A DNA stretch of 64,000 bases from Pseudomonas alliivorans (GTDB lineage Bacteria; Pseudomonadota; Gammaproteobacteria; Pseudomonadales; Pseudomonadaceae), in contig NZ_JAFFZW010000001.1 of NCBI RefSeq assembly GCF_017826695.1, positions 988,447 through 1,052,446 of the forward strand, given 5' to 3'. Position numbers and translations under genes: made by a program. Within the stretch, counting starts at the first letter, position 1, and each line of letters starts with the position of its first letter. The notes under the pieces are model-generated. The model searched no databases and was not told the origin of the DNA. It was given only the letters and a program-made list of their open reading frames with translations. Shown here in pieces: positions 18,599 to 27,909 of the stretch.

Positions 18599-18638
18599 GC
18601 CTGCACTTAAGTCGCAATAGCACCAGCGGGGAACTGTC

Positions 18639-18974
18639 ATGGGATTATCAGCTGCTCAACATCCGTTCAGTCAGGTCGTGGAGTTCGTCGTCGAGGCACA
18701 GCATCAGCACGATCTGATCAATGCGCTGGTCGTGCGAGACGAACGCTTCATCTCGACCTGCCCAGGCTTCATCAGCTCAAGTGTGCAGGCCAGTGAAGAC
18801 GGGGTGCGTGTCTTGCATCATGTGCTCTGGCACTCCAGGCCGCACTGTGAAGACATCGGGCTCAATGTGGAAAACCCTGAGCTGGATCTGCACACGCTGA
18901 TGCGCCGCTACCGGGCCACGAGCGCCACATTTGGCAGCTTTCGGATCATGGGGCAGGTGATGGCTCGTCCTTGA
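18639..18974 (+). CDS. SoxR-regulated ABM-type monooxygenase
   Basis: This 111-residue protein fits the antibiotic biosynthesis monooxygenase (ABM) type of dimeric alpha-beta barrel: a first strand and helix (QVVEFVVEAQHQHDLINAL), a central FISSSVQASEDGVRVLHHVLW strand pair, and a last helix. Proteins of this family are cofactor-independent quinone or polyphenol oxygenases, or small-molecule binders. It lies directly behind the SoxR box and divergent from soxR, like PA2274 of P. aeruginosa, one of the few direct SoxR targets. It probably handles a quinone or phenazine-like redox compound; the substrate is unknown. Confidence 0.88.
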   Translation: MGLSAAQHPFSQVVEFVVEAQHQHDLINALVVRDERFISTCPGFISSSVQASEDGVRVLHHVLWHSRPHCEDIGLNVENPELDLHTLMRRYRATSATFGSFRIMGQVMARP

Positions 18975-18986
18975 GCGACGGTCCGG

Positions 18987-20093
18987 TTACACGGACAGGT
19001 GCAGCATACGGTCGCCCTGCAGGGCCTCGCCCGGTCTGCGTTTGTTGACGGCCAGCTCGCCGATCCTGATCAGCCGGGTGCGAGTGACATTGCGCGTCAG
19101 GCCCAGCAGGCTGGCGGTGTGTACCTGATTGTGATGGCAGAACCGATACGCGGCTCTGAGCAGCGCGTCCTCGACCTTCTCATGCAGGGCACCGGCCTGT
19201 TCCTCGAACAGTGTCTGGAACGCGCGGTTCAGCAACTGTTCCGGGGACTCTTCCTGCTGCGCAGACTCATCCTGACGCTCGATACGCAGGTTGGACATGC
19301 GCAAGTCGTCGCGCTGAATCACGCCGTCACGGCATACCAGCAGCGTGTGGTGAATCACGTTTTCCAGCTCGCGGATGTTGCCGGGCCAGCTGTAGGTTTT
19401 CAGCTTGTGCTCGGCCTCGGGACTGATCCTGACAGGGCCATGTCTGAGACGCTGGCTATAGACCTGAATGAAATGCAGCGCCAGCGGCAGGATATCACCG
19501 GGCCGCTCCCGTAGCGGGCTCAGCTCCAGATTGACCACGTCCAGCCGGTAGTAAAGGTCCTCACGGAAATGCCCGGCGTTGATGGCTTTTTCCAGTTGTA
19601 CGTTCGTGGCCGCCAGCACCCGGACATCGATCGGAATGCTCTTGCGCGAACCCAGGCGTACCACTTCGCGCTCCTGAAGTACGCGCAATAGCTTGACCTG
19701 CAGGCTCATGGGCAGATCGCCGATCTCGTCGAGAAACAGCGTGCCGCCATTGGCTTCCTCGAACCAGCCTGCCTTGGTGCCAACCGCGCCGGTAAAGGCA
19801 CCTTTTTCGTGACCGAACAGCTCGGCCTCGATCAGGTTTTCGGAAAAGGCTCCACAGTTGACCGCCACGAAGGGTTTGTCGCGGCGGGCGCTGAGTGCGT
19901 GAACATGACGGGCAACCAGTTCCTTGCCGGTGCCGGTCTCGCCAATGATCAACACGCTGGCATCACTGGGTGCGACCTGCCTGACGTGCTCCAGCAGAGC
20001 CTTGGATTTAGGGTCTTCGAACACCTGCGCAGTGGCCCTGATCGAGGTGGCCAGCGCAGGCGAGTGAGGTAGGGTCAGCAGTTGCACCGACAT
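18987..20093 (-). CDS. sfnR: Sigma-54-dependent activator SfnR
   Basis: This 368-residue protein is a sigma-54 enhancer-binding protein lacking any receiver or sensor domain: after about 20 residues comes the AAA+ domain with Walker A GETGTGKE (residues 51-58), the sigma-54 contact loop GAFTGA (98-103) and Walker [12 protein letters not shown] (116-126). A Fis-type DNA-binding helix-turn-helix ([21 protein letters not shown], about 331-351) closes the protein, with a short tail. This layout is that of SfnR, which activates dimethyl sulfone and other organosulfur genes during sulfate starvation. Its start shares one base with the stop of the sulfonate monooxygenase gene, so both are translated from one message. 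Absence of a sensor domain means control is by its own synthesis, probably through CysB. Confidence 0.88.
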   Translation of the reverse strand: MSVQLLTLPHSPALATSIRATAQVFEDPKSKALLEHVRQVAPSDASVLIIGETGTGKELVARHVHALSARRDKPFVAVNCGAFSENLIEAELFGHEKGAFTGAVGTKAGWFEEANGGTLFLDEIGDLPMSLQVKLLRVLQEREVVRLGSRKSIPIDVRVLAATNVQLEKAINAGHFREDLYYRLDVVNLELSPLRERPGDILPLALHFIQVYSQRLRHGPVRISPEAEHKLKTYSWPGNIRELENVIHHTLLVCRDGVIQRDDLRMSNLRIERQDESAQQEESPEQLLNRAFQTLFEEQAGALHEKVEDALLRAAYRFCHHNQVHTASLLGLTRNVTRTRLIRIGELAVNKRRPGEALQGDRMLHLSV

Positions 20094-21232
20094 TACTTGG
20101 CCTGCGGCGGCAGATCGTTGGCGATCATCTCGCCGAACGGGCCGGTCAGGTTGGTGATGCCGCGTCCCGCCAGGCTGGCGTACGGCTCAGGCAGCAGCGG
20201 GAACACCAACTCCGCGAAACGGTAGGCCTCTTCCAGATGGGGGTAACCGGAGAAGATGAAGCTTTCGATGCCCAGGTCTGCGTACTCCTTGATGCGTGCC
20301 GCCACTTCTTCGGGATTGCCCACCAACGCGGTGCCAGCACCGCCACGTACCAGGCCGACGCCAGCCCACAGGTTCGGGGCGATTTCCAGATTGTCACGAC
20401 GCCCGTCGTGCAGGGCAGCCATGCGGCGTTGCCCTTCGGAGTCAAAGCGCGAGAAGGATTTCTGCGCTGCGGCAATGGTTTCGTCACTGATGTGCTCGAT
20501 CAGCGTGCTTGCTGCTTTCCAGGCTTCTTCGCTGGTTTCGCGAACGATGACGTGCAGACGGATACCGAATTTCACGGTCCGGCCTTTGCGGGCGGCGCGC
20601 TCACGTACATCGGCCAGTTTCTGGGCGACGGCGGCCGGAGGCTCGCCCCAGGTCAGGTAGACATCCACCTGATCGGCGGCCAGATCGTGGGCTGCGTCGG
20701 AGGAACCGCCGAAATACAACGGCGGGTAGGGTTTCTGGATCGGCGGGTAGAGGGCCTTGGCGTTCTGCACGCGCAGGTGCTTGCCCTCGAAGTCCACAGC
20801 TTCGCCTTGCAAGACCCGACGCCAGATCTTCAGGAACTCATCGGTGACCTCGTAGCGTTCGCTGTGATCGAGGAAGCTGCCGTCGCCCCGGTTCTCGTCG
20901 GGGTCACCGCCAGTGACGACATTGATCAGCAGACGCCCGCCGGACAACCGATCCAGCGTTGCCGCCATGCGCGCCGACACGGTAGGAGAAATAATGCCCG
21001 GACGAATCGCCACCAGATACTTGAGCTTTTCAGTAAGCGGCACCAGCGCCGAGGCGATCACCCAGGAGTCTTCGCATGAGCGCCCGGTGGGGATCAGCAC
21101 GCCGTAGTAACCCAGATCATCAGCCGCCTGCGCCACCTGCTTGAGGTAATTGAGCGTGACCGGGCGCGCGCCCTTGGTCGTGCCCAGGTAGTGGCCATCG
21201 CCGTGAGTCGGAAGAAACCAGAAAACGTTCAT
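20093..21232 (-). CDS. msuD: FMNH2-dependent alkanesulfonate/methanesulfonate monooxygenase
   Basis: This 379-residue luciferase-like flavoenzyme closely resembles SsuD and MsuD: it begins [18 protein letters not shown] and contains [14 protein letters not shown] (with the conserved Cys), [13 protein letters not shown], the mobile-loop region [15 protein letters not shown] and [20 protein letters not shown]. It releases sulfite from alkanesulfonates using reduced FMN made by a partner reductase; SsuE/MsuE, encoded at 39624-40205, is the natural partner. An upstream in-frame extension to 21325 is not credible because family members start as chosen. Coupling to sfnR favours the MsuD (methanesulfonate) assignment over SsuD, but substrate range cannot be read from sequence alone. 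Confidence 0.92.
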   Translation of the reverse strand: MNVFWFLPTHGDGHYLGTTKGARPVTLNYLKQVAQAADDLGYYGVLIPTGRSCEDSWVIASALVPLTEKLKYLVAIRPGIISPTVSARMAATLDRLSGGRLLINVVTGGDPDENRGDGSFLDHSERYEVTDEFLKIWRRVLQGEAVDFEGKHLRVQNAKALYPPIQKPYPPLYFGGSSDAAHDLAADQVDVYLTWGEPPAAVAQKLADVRERAARKGRTVKFGIRLHVIVRETSEEAWKAASTLIEHISDETIAAAQKSFSRFDSEGQRRMAALHDGRRDNLEIAPNLWAGVGLVRGGAGTALVGNPEEVAARIKEYADLGIESFIFSGYPHLEEAYRFAELVFPLLPEPYASLAGRGITNLTGPFGEMIANDLPPQAK

Positions 21233-21505
21233 GAAAAATCCTTGAGTGGTCGGCCGGGTCAGAGTCGGTGAAGGCAGCTGTTGGATCACATACAGCAGGT
21301 CAACAGAGCCTCGAAGTGACGCCATTTATAGACACTCAGATTTATTCCGTAAAAGAACGTTAATCCATATTTTTAGACGCTTGAGTTATATATCAAAAAG
21401 CTATTGCTCAAGATGCCTGACCCGCATCCCTCTGGCGCTCGTCCGCCAGCCGAAACTTTGCCCACTCCGACCTGTCACCTTTCTAAGTTCAGAGGGAGTC
21501 AGGCA

Positions 21506-22414
21506 ATGGCAAGGGCAATCTGGAAGGGCGCGATCAGTTTCGGGCTGGTGCATATACCGGTGGCACTGATTTCGGCGACATCATCGAAAGGCGTCGATTT
21601 TGACTGGCTCGACAAACGCAGCATGGACCCGGTGGGTTACAAGCGCATCAACAAGGTGACCGGCAAGGAAGTGTCCAGCGAGAACATCGTCAAGGGCGTC
21701 GAGTACGAAAAAGACCGATATGTGGTGCTCAGCGAGCAGGAGATTCGCGCTGCGCATCCCAAGTCCACGCAAACCATCGATATCTTCGGCTTTGTCGATA
21801 GCCAGCAGATCCCTTTGCAAAACATCGACACACCTTACTTTCTGACTCCCGACAAGCGTGGCGAAAAAGTCTACGCTCTGCTGCGCGAGACCCTGCACGA
21901 CACCAAAAAAGTGGCGCTGGCCAATGTGGTACTGCACACCAAGGAACATCTGGCTGCCGTCATGCCGCTGGCTTCGGCACTGGTGATGGTGATCCTGCGC
22001 TGGCCCGCCGATGTGCGTGAACTCGATGATCTGGACCTGAGCGATGCGGTCACCGACGTGCAATTGAACAAGAGCGAGCGCGACATGGCCAAACGCCTGG
22101 TCAAGGACATGAGCGCTGAATGGACGCCGGAAGACTACCGCGACACCTTTCAGGACAAGATCATGCAGTTGGTCGAAACCAAGGCAAAAGAGGGCAAGAT
22201 CCAGGACCTTGAAACCGATTCGGGTGAGGAAGAACGCAAGAGCGCCGATGTCATTGATCTGACCGACCTGTTGCGTCGAAGCCTGGCGGGCAAGGGCACC
22301 CCGGGCAAGAGCAAGGCGAGCAAACCTGCCAGCGGCAAGTCCAAAGCGCCCGCCACCAAAGAACCCGCCAAGCGCCGTGCGCCGGCTCGCAAGAAAACCA
22401 GCAAGGCCTCCTGA
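21506..22414 (+). CDS. ku: Non-homologous end-joining protein Ku
   Basis: This 302-residue protein is bacterial Ku, which encircles broken DNA ends as a homodimer and recruits LigD. It begins MARAIWKGAISFGLVHIPV, the family signature, and continues through the beta-barrel core (residues 1-250). The last 50 residues are a Lys/Ala/Pro/Ser-rich tail (GKSKASKPASGKSKAPATKE), of the kind that binds DNA and is common in Ku of larger-genome bacteria. I chose ATG 21506 with SD AGAGGGAG (21490-21497) rather than the longer frame from 21404. The ligase gene follows after 20 bases, so both form an operon, divergent from the msuD-sfnR operon. Confidence 0.97.
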   Translation: MARAIWKGAISFGLVHIPVALISATSSKGVDFDWLDKRSMDPVGYKRINKVTGKEVSSENIVKGVEYEKDRYVVLSEQEIRAAHPKSTQTIDIFGFVDSQQIPLQNIDTPYFLTPDKRGEKVYALLRETLHDTKKVALANVVLHTKEHLAAVMPLASALVMVILRWPADVRELDDLDLSDAVTDVQLNKSERDMAKRLVKDMSAEWTPEDYRDTFQDKIMQLVETKAKEGKIQDLETDSGEEERKSADVIDLTDLLRRSLAGKGTPGKSKASKPASGKSKAPATKEPAKRRAPARKKTSKAS

Positions 22415-22434
22415 GCCGTTCGGAGACATTGACC

Positions 22435-25035
22435 ATGCCCAAGCCTGTCAGCGAATACACGCGCAAACGCAACTTCGACATCACCTCGGAGCCTGCCGAG
22501 GCTGGCAGTGAAAAGCGCACAACCAAGGCTCATGCGTTGAGCTTCGTCATCCAGAAACACGACGCGAGTCACCTGCATTATGACTTTCGTCTCGAACTGG
22601 ATGGCACGCTGAAAAGCTGGGCGGTGCCCAAGGGGCCGAGCCTCGATCCGACGCAGAAGCGTCTGGCGGTGCATGTCGAGGATCACCCGTTGGGTTACGC
22701 CAGTTTCGAAGGCAGTATTCCCAAAGGGCAGTACGGTGGTGGCGACGTTATCGTCTGGGACCGTGGTGTCTGGGAACCGCATGGCGACCCGCGCAAGACC
22801 TACGCCGAGGGAAAGCTCAAGTTCACGCTGGTCGGCGAAAAGCTCACCGGTGACTGGGCACTGGTGCGTACCCGGCTCAAGGGCAGCGGCAGCAAGGAGC
22901 AGTGGCTGCTGATCAAGGAAAAGGATTCGGTCGCCCGGTCTGCCGATGAATACGACATCACCGAGCAACAGCCGCAGAGCGTGATCAGCGGTGCCCACGT
23001 CGGTGTCGGGCGGGTTCCTGCGTCGAAGGCCAAGTCTCGCTCGGCGAAGACCAGAAGCGTTACCGCGCCTGCAAAACCTTCTCGCGCCTCTTCCCGCACC
23101 AAAGCCAAGAGCGCGCTCCCGGAATTGCTCACCCCGCAACTCGCCACACTGGTGGACGCGCCGCCTGCAGGCGAGTGGCTGTATGAGATCAAGTTCGACG
23201 GCTATCGCATCATGACGCGTATTCAGGGCGACGACGTGCGGCTGTTCACGCGCAATGGCCACGATTGGACCGAACGGCTGCCTGAACTGGTCAAGGCGAT
23301 CAAGGCGCTGAAACTGCAGGACACCTGGTTCGATGGCGAAGTCGTGGTGCTTGACGAACAGGGACTTCCGGATTTTCAGGCGTTGCAGAATGCGTTCGAG
23401 ATCGGTCGCAGCAAGGACATCCTCTATTACCTGTTCGACATGCCATACCTGACTGGCGAGGACTTGCGCGAGGTGCCCATCGAGCAGCGCCGCGATGCGC
23501 TCAAACAGGTGCTCGGCAAACAGCGCAGCCGTCTGCTGCGTTTCTCCGATGCGTTTCGTTCGGGGCACAAGGACATCGTCGAAAGCGCCAGCGCGATGGG
23601 GCTGGAGGGCGTGATCGGTAAACGGGCCGGCAGCCCATATGTCAGCAAACGCAACGCCGACTGGATCAAGCTCAAATGCCGGCTGCGTCAGGAATTCGTG
23701 ATCGTCGGCTATACCGCGCCGCAGGGCAGTCGCTCGGCATTCGGTGCCTTGCTGCTGGCGGTCAATGACGACGACGGCCTAGTCTATGCCGGGCGGGTCG
23801 GCACCGGTTTCACCAGCCAGACCCTCAAGCAACTGCACGAGCAGTTAAAGCCGCTGGAGCGTGACACCTCGCCACTGGACAAGAAACTCACCACGATGCA
23901 AGGACGCGGTGTGCAGTGGGTCGAGCCCACATTGATCTGCGAGGTGGAATTCGCGGAGTGGACGCGCGAAGGCATTCTGCGTCAGGCGGCTTTTGTAGGG
24001 TTGCGTAGCGACAAACTCGCCAGCGAGGTGGCGCGCGAATACCCTCAGTCGGCAGACGTCGCCAGCCGTCCAAAAGTGGCCAAGGGCTCGAAAACCAAAC
24101 CTGCGCAGGCACCCGTGGCGCGCAAGCCTGCACGAGGCAAGGCCAATGTAGCCGGGGTCGGTATCAGCCATTCGGACCGGGTGATTGACAGCAAGAGCGG
24201 CACGCAGAAGATCGAGCTGGCCCAGTTTTACGAGTCGATCGCCGGCTGGATCCTGCCATATTTGAACAATCGCCCCGTCGCGCTGCTGCGTTGCCCCGAG
24301 GGCGTCGATGGCGAGCAGTTCTTTCAGAAGCACTCCGAGCGCCTGGCGATTCCCCACATCCGGCAACTTGACCGCAAGCTCGATCCGGGCCACGCCGCGC
24401 TGATGGAAATCGACACCGTGCAGGCCCTGGTCGGTGCTGCGCAGATGGGGGCTATCGAGTTTCACACCTGGGGTGCGACCAGTAACGGCATCGAAACGCC
24501 TGACCATTTGGTGCTCGACCTTGACCCCGATCCGGCCTTGCCCTGGCGGAGCATGATCGAAGCCACGCAAATGGTGTTGGCGGTACTTGAAGAACTGGGA
24601 CTCGAGGCCTTTCTGAAAACCAGCGGCGGCAAAGGCATGCACATCATCGTGCCGCTCGCCCGACATGCCGACTGGGAGACGGTCAAAGGCTTCGCCAAAG
24701 CCATTGCCGAGTTTGTGACCCAGCAGTTGCCCGAGCGTTTTACGGCCACCATGGGCCCGAAAAACCGCGTCGGCCGCATCTTCGTCGATTATTTGCGCAA
24801 TAGCCGAGGTGGCAGCACGGTCACCGCATATTCGGTTCGTGCCCGGCCCGGGCTGCCCGTCTCGGTGCCGATAGCGCTCGATGAACTGGCGGGCCTCACG
24901 TCATCGGCCCAGTGGGACATCACCAATCTGGAGCAACGTCTGCGTGAATTGAAAGGCGATCCGTGGGAGGGTTACCGTAACCGGCAGAGAATCACGCAAA
25001 AGATGTGGAAGCAGTTGGGGGCCAAACGGCCTTGA
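22435..25035 (+). CDS. ligD: Multifunctional DNA repair ligase LigD
   Basis: This 866-residue protein is the ATP-dependent ligase of bacterial end joining. An N-terminal 3'-phosphoesterase domain (residues 38-190) carries the motif KHDASHLHYDFRLELD with catalytic His. The central ligase domain has the nucleotidyl-transfer motif KFDG with Lys253. The C-terminal polymerase/primase domain (about 570-860) has LDLDPDP with Asp695 and Asp697. Domain order PE-ligase-polymerase matches Pseudomonas LigD. Two linkers (about 200-225 and 543-570) are rich in Lys, Arg, Ala, Ser and Pro, like the tail of the Ku protein. ATG 22435 with SD GGAG (22422-22425) is preferred over a TTG two codons upstream. Confidence 0.97.
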   Translation: MPKPVSEYTRKRNFDITSEPAEAGSEKRTTKAHALSFVIQKHDASHLHYDFRLELDGTLKSWAVPKGPSLDPTQKRLAVHVEDHPLGYASFEGSIPKGQYGGGDVIVWDRGVWEPHGDPRKTYAEGKLKFTLVGEKLTGDWALVRTRLKGSGSKEQWLLIKEKDSVARSADEYDITEQQPQSVISGAHVGVGRVPASKAKSRSAKTRSVTAPAKPSRASSRTKAKSALPELLTPQLATLVDAPPAGEWLYEIKFDGYRIMTRIQGDDVRLFTRNGHDWTERLPELVKAIKALKLQDTWFDGEVVVLDEQGLPDFQALQNAFEIGRSKDILYYLFDMPYLTGEDLREVPIEQRRDALKQVLGKQRSRLLRFSDAFRSGHKDIVESASAMGLEGVIGKRAGSPYVSKRNADWIKLKCRLRQEFVIVGYTAPQGSRSAFGALLLAVNDDDGLVYAGRVGTGFTSQTLKQLHEQLKPLERDTSPLDKKLTTMQGRGVQWVEPTLICEVEFAEWTREGILRQAAFVGLRSDKLASEVAREYPQSADVASRPKVAKGSKTKPAQAPVARKPARGKANVAGVGISHSDRVIDSKSGTQKIELAQFYESIAGWILPYLNNRPVALLRCPEGVDGEQFFQKHSERLAIPHIRQLDRKLDPGHAALMEIDTVQALVGAAQMGAIEFHTWGATSNGIETPDHLVLDLDPDPALPWRSMIEATQMVLAVLEELGLEAFLKTSGGKGMHIIVPLARHADWETVKGFAKAIAEFVTQQLPERFTATMGPKNRVGRIFVDYLRNSRGGSTVTAYSVRARPGLPVSVPIALDELAGLTSSAQWDITNLEQRLRELKGDPWEGYRNRQRITQKMWKQLGAKRP

Positions 25036-25133
25036 ACGGGCGGTTTCACGCAGTGATCGGTCGCCCGGGGTGTGCCCGCGCAGTGCAGGCCTGAAGAATC
25101 ATAAGCACATGCAGGACAGATAAGGAGAACGTC

Positions 25134-26120
25134 ATGACGCCACCCCAGCACCTGACCCGCAGAAGACTGCTGACTCTTGCGGCAGGTGTAAGCGCCGCAC
25201 TGCTGTTCGACACAGCCGCCAGCGACGATAAGCCGCCGACGCTGCCATCGCCGTCTGACCCTTCCTCACTTCCCACAAAGCTGAAACCCGGAGGCAAGAC
25301 CATGCAGACTCGAGCGATTCCCTCCAGCAACGAACCGCTGCCTGTCGTTGGCCTGGGCACTTATCGCGGCTTTGATGTGGCCACTTCCAGCCCGGCCTAC
25401 AAGCAATTGCGCCCTGTTCTCGACGCGCTGTTCGCGGCAGGCGGCAGTGTGGTCGACAGCTCGCCCATGTACGGACGCGCTGAGCAAACCACCGGAGAAT
25501 TGCTGTCGATCCATGAACCGCGGTCACCGGCGTTTCTGGCGACCAAGGTCTGGACCCGCGGGCGCAACGAAGGCATCGCGCAGATGGAAGAGTCGTTCAA
25601 ACTGCTGCAGACCGACCGGATCGACCTGATGCAGATTCACAATCTGCTGGACTGGAAGACCCATCTGCCAACGTTGCGCGAGTGGAAGGAGCAAGGCCGC
25701 ATTCGCTACATCGGCATCAGCCACTACACCTCGGCGGCTTACGCGGACGTTGAAGCAGTGCTCAAGAGCGAGCAACTGGATTTTCTGCAGATCAATTACG
25801 CGCTTGACGACCGTGACGTCGAGAAACGGATCCTGCCGCTGTGCAAGGAGCGCGGTGTTGCCGTGATCTGCAACCGGCCGTTTGGCGGCGGCGGACTGTT
25901 GTCGCGCCTCAAGGACAAGCCTTTGCCGGGCTGGGCTGCCCAGGTCGAAGTGAACAGCTGGCCGCAACTGGCGCTTAAGTTTTTGCTGGCCAATCCCGCT
26001 GTCACCTGTGTGATTCCCGGAACCGGGAACCCGCGCTACATGGCCGAAAACGTCGGCGCCGGGTTCGGTCCGACTTTGACCGATGCGCAGCGGCAGCAGT
26101 TGATTGCGCTTGTTGAATGA
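25134..26120 (+). CDS. Aldo/keto reductase with Tat signal peptide
   Basis: This 328-residue protein has a twin-arginine signal (TRRRLLTLAAGVSAALLFD, residues 9-27), then a Pro/Ser-rich linker, then a complete aldo/keto reductase TIM barrel from about residue 57. Barrel landmarks are VVGLGTYRGF, VVDSSPMYGRAE (Asp and catalytic Tyr), FLATKVWTRGRN (Lys), and DLMQIHNLLDWKT (His). Family members reduce aldehydes or ketones with NADPH, and a few are exported by Tat with the cofactor bound. ATG 25134 has SD AAGGAG (25122-25127). An in-frame ATG at 25302 with SD GGAGG (25290-25294) would make a cytoplasmic barrel with no signal. It follows ligD by 98 bases, but a link to DNA repair is not evident. 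Confidence 0.88.
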   Translation: MTPPQHLTRRRLLTLAAGVSAALLFDTAASDDKPPTLPSPSDPSSLPTKLKPGGKTMQTRAIPSSNEPLPVVGLGTYRGFDVATSSPAYKQLRPVLDALFAAGGSVVDSSPMYGRAEQTTGELLSIHEPRSPAFLATKVWTRGRNEGIAQMEESFKLLQTDRIDLMQIHNLLDWKTHLPTLREWKEQGRIRYIGISHYTSAAYADVEAVLKSEQLDFLQINYALDDRDVEKRILPLCKERGVAVICNRPFGGGGLLSRLKDKPLPGWAAQVEVNSWPQLALKFLLANPAVTCVIPGTGNPRYMAENVGAGFGPTLTDAQRQQLIALVE

Positions 26121-26124
26121 TCGC

Positions 26125-26158
26125 AACAGTGTTCGCGAACCCTATCGCGAACACTGTT
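26125..26158. terminator. Bidirectional terminator
   Basis: A perfect 14-bp stem (AACAGTGTTCGCGA with its complement) and a 6-base loop lie between convergent genes. Confidence 0.85.
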
Positions 26159-26176
26159 CTCGACCGTCAGCGTCTT

Positions 26177-27520
26177 CTACAGAATCCGGTACAGCAGACG
26201 CTCGACCCTGACACGACTCACGCGGCGCAGAAACTTGCGCACCCCTTCCGGGTAATTCGCCAGCGTATCCAGCTCGTCGTATTGGTTGACGCGCTGGGTG
26301 TTGCGCATCAGGTGGGCGATCTCTGCTTCTCGCGGCGCAGTCCACTGACCTTGCGGATCATCGATCAGCAGACCGTTTTCCAGGTCGAGGTTGAATGCGC
26401 GCGGGTTCAGGTTGTTGCCGGTCAACAGGGTATAGCGCTGATCGACCCAGATGCCCTTGAGGTGGAAGGTGTTGTCGCCATGCTTCCACAGGTGCACGTT
26501 CAAACGGTGCTGGGCGATGGCCTTGCGGTGCTTCTGGGTGAAACGCCTGAGGCTGATCTCATAGAGGTATGGCAGGGCTGAGATCACCTTGAACGGTTCG
26601 TCCGGGTGGATGAAAAAGTCGTTGGCGGTCTTGTCGCCGATGATGATATCGACGTTCACACCGCGTTTGAGTGCCCGGTTGATCTCGCGGGTCACGGCCA
26701 CCGGCAGATTGAAGTAGGGTGTACAGATCGTCAGCTGGATCTTGCTGGAGGCGATCAGGTCGCAGATGGCGCGATTCAGCCCGTTGCGCGGACCGACGCC
26801 CAGCAGCGGTACGACGCGAAATTCGCCGTTTTCCCTTTCGCCCGCCGAGGTGTCGTAGGCCGTCCGCTTCAGGTTGCTGCGAAAGGCGCGAATCTCGCCG
26901 CGCAGGCTGCGGGAACTGGGCGGAGACTGCAGGTCCAGGCGATGCACGGCCGGTGAGGGCAGTATTTCGCGCTGTACCAGATCCACGAAGCTGTCGGCCA
27001 GCGGTGAGCTCTCGATCAGGTGATAGCGGTCCAGCCGATACTTGTCGAGCTTGTGCAGGTACACGTTGTTGATACTGGCGCCACTGTAGATGACGCAATC
27101 GTCGATCACACTGCCCTTGAGGTGCAGCACGCCGAACAATTCCCGGGTCTGGACCGGCACGCCGTAGATGGGCACTTCCTGGTCGTGCTCCAGATTCTGC
27201 GCCTGATACCAGGTCGAATTGCCCGGCTGACGTCCGGCACCGATCAGGCCGCGCTGCGCCCGGAACCAGTCCACCAGCACTACCATTTCCAGCTCGGGGC
27301 GGGCGGTTTTTGCGGCGTAAAGGGCATCGAGGATTTCCTGGCCCGCTTCATCCTGCTGAAGGTACAGCGCGATGATATAGATGCGACGGGTCGCCGAAGC
27401 GATCCTTTCCAGCAGGCAGCGCCGATAGTCGGCGGCAGAGGGGACGATGGAGATTGCATCGCTCGGCAAGGCAAAACCGCGGAGCGCCGCCAGGGTCGAG
27501 CGTCGGAAGTTGGACTGCAT
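26177..27520 (-). CDS. pssA: CDP-diacylglycerol-serine O-phosphatidyltransferase, phospholipase D type
   Basis: This 447-residue protein belongs to the phospholipase D superfamily branch that contains E. coli PssA. It has two HKD-type motifs: HLKGSVIDD near residue 133 and HLKGIWVDQRYTLLTGNN near residue 350. It would make phosphatidylserine, the precursor of phosphatidylethanolamine, from CDP-diacylglycerol and serine, working as a peripheral protein on the inner membrane. ATG 27520 begins MQSNFRRSTLAAL, in line with family length (E. coli 451). Many Pseudomonas also carry a membrane-type PssA elsewhere, so this may be a second enzyme. It converges with the aldo/keto reductase gene, sharing the terminator. 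Confidence 0.92.
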   Translation of the reverse strand: MQSNFRRSTLAALRGFALPSDAISIVPSAADYRRCLLERIASATRRIYIIALYLQQDEAGQEILDALYAAKTARPELEMVVLVDWFRAQRGLIGAGRQPGNSTWYQAQNLEHDQEVPIYGVPVQTRELFGVLHLKGSVIDDCVIYSGASINNVYLHKLDKYRLDRYHLIESSPLADSFVDLVQREILPSPAVHRLDLQSPPSSRSLRGEIRAFRSNLKRTAYDTSAGERENGEFRVVPLLGVGPRNGLNRAICDLIASSKIQLTICTPYFNLPVAVTREINRALKRGVNVDIIIGDKTANDFFIHPDEPFKVISALPYLYEISLRRFTQKHRKAIAQHRLNVHLWKHGDNTFHLKGIWVDQRYTLLTGNNLNPRAFNLDLENGLLIDDPQGQWTAPREAEIAHLMRNTQRVNQYDELDTLANYPEGVRKFLRRVSRVRVERLLYRIL

Positions 27521-27699
27521 AGGCCTCTCGATGGGATAACCAACAGCGGCTGAGCTTACACCACCCAACGCATCAGGTCGCCGCCAGTGTCCTGTTTCAG
27601 GTTGTGACCATGCGTTTCAAGGCATTTCCTGATCCCATCTGGCGCTCTGAAAAGGTGATGCAACTCGAGCGACTGACTGATCCGCAACAATGGTCCGAC

Positions 27700-27748
27700 G
27701 TATCGATCGTGCCCATGCTCCGCGTGGGCATGCCTGAACGGCCGCTCC
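27700..27748. repeat. Degenerate Pseudomonas intergenic repeat
   Basis: TCGATCGTGCCCATGCTCC followed by GCGTGGGCATGCC (27703-27735) resembles the dispersed Pseudomonas intergenic element built on GCCCACGCTCTGCGTGGGC. It forms a hairpin of GCCCATGC with GCGTGGGC. Recognition is from memory of such repeats, and the copy is degraded. Confidence 0.45.
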
Positions 27749-27796
27749 CGCCACGCCTTTCGTCGTGAAACCCGCGTTGTAGCCGCTTGCATACAA

Positions 27797-27815
27797 ATAA
27801 ACGATAACCGTTCCC
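27797..27815 (+). promoter_or_regulatory. Weak Fur-box-like site
   Basis: ATAAACGATAACCGTTCCC matches the 19-bp Fur consensus at about 11 positions, with the central GATAACCGTT the best part. It lies about 100 bases before a siderophore receptor gene, where a Fur site is expected. Evidence from sequence alone is weak. Confidence 0.3.
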
Positions 27816-27909
27816 AGTAACACCTGATAGCATTTCGCATTCCCATAACAAGGGCGCATTCATGGAAGGACACTGCCCAGCCCACCTTATCGTTCAGCAG
27901 GACATCTCC

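Larger units (their letters stand above)
27521..27909. other. Intergenic region between pssA and the TonB receptor gene
   Basis: These 389 bases hold the divergent promoters, a degenerate intergenic repeat (about 27700-27748) and a weak Fur-box-like site. No gene is supported; the in-frame ATG at 27862 would extend the receptor N-terminally but would put a hydrophilic stretch before the signal peptide. Confidence 0.5.

Noticed and set aside
21361..21415. Inverted repeat CTTGAG/CTCAAG as an operator for Ku or msuD
   Set aside because: The arms are only 6 bases and 20 bases apart in AT-rich DNA, which is easily expected by chance.
22150..23568. 472-codon minus-strand frame across the ku-ligD junction
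   Set aside because: It overlaps two genes with strong domain evidence on the other strand.
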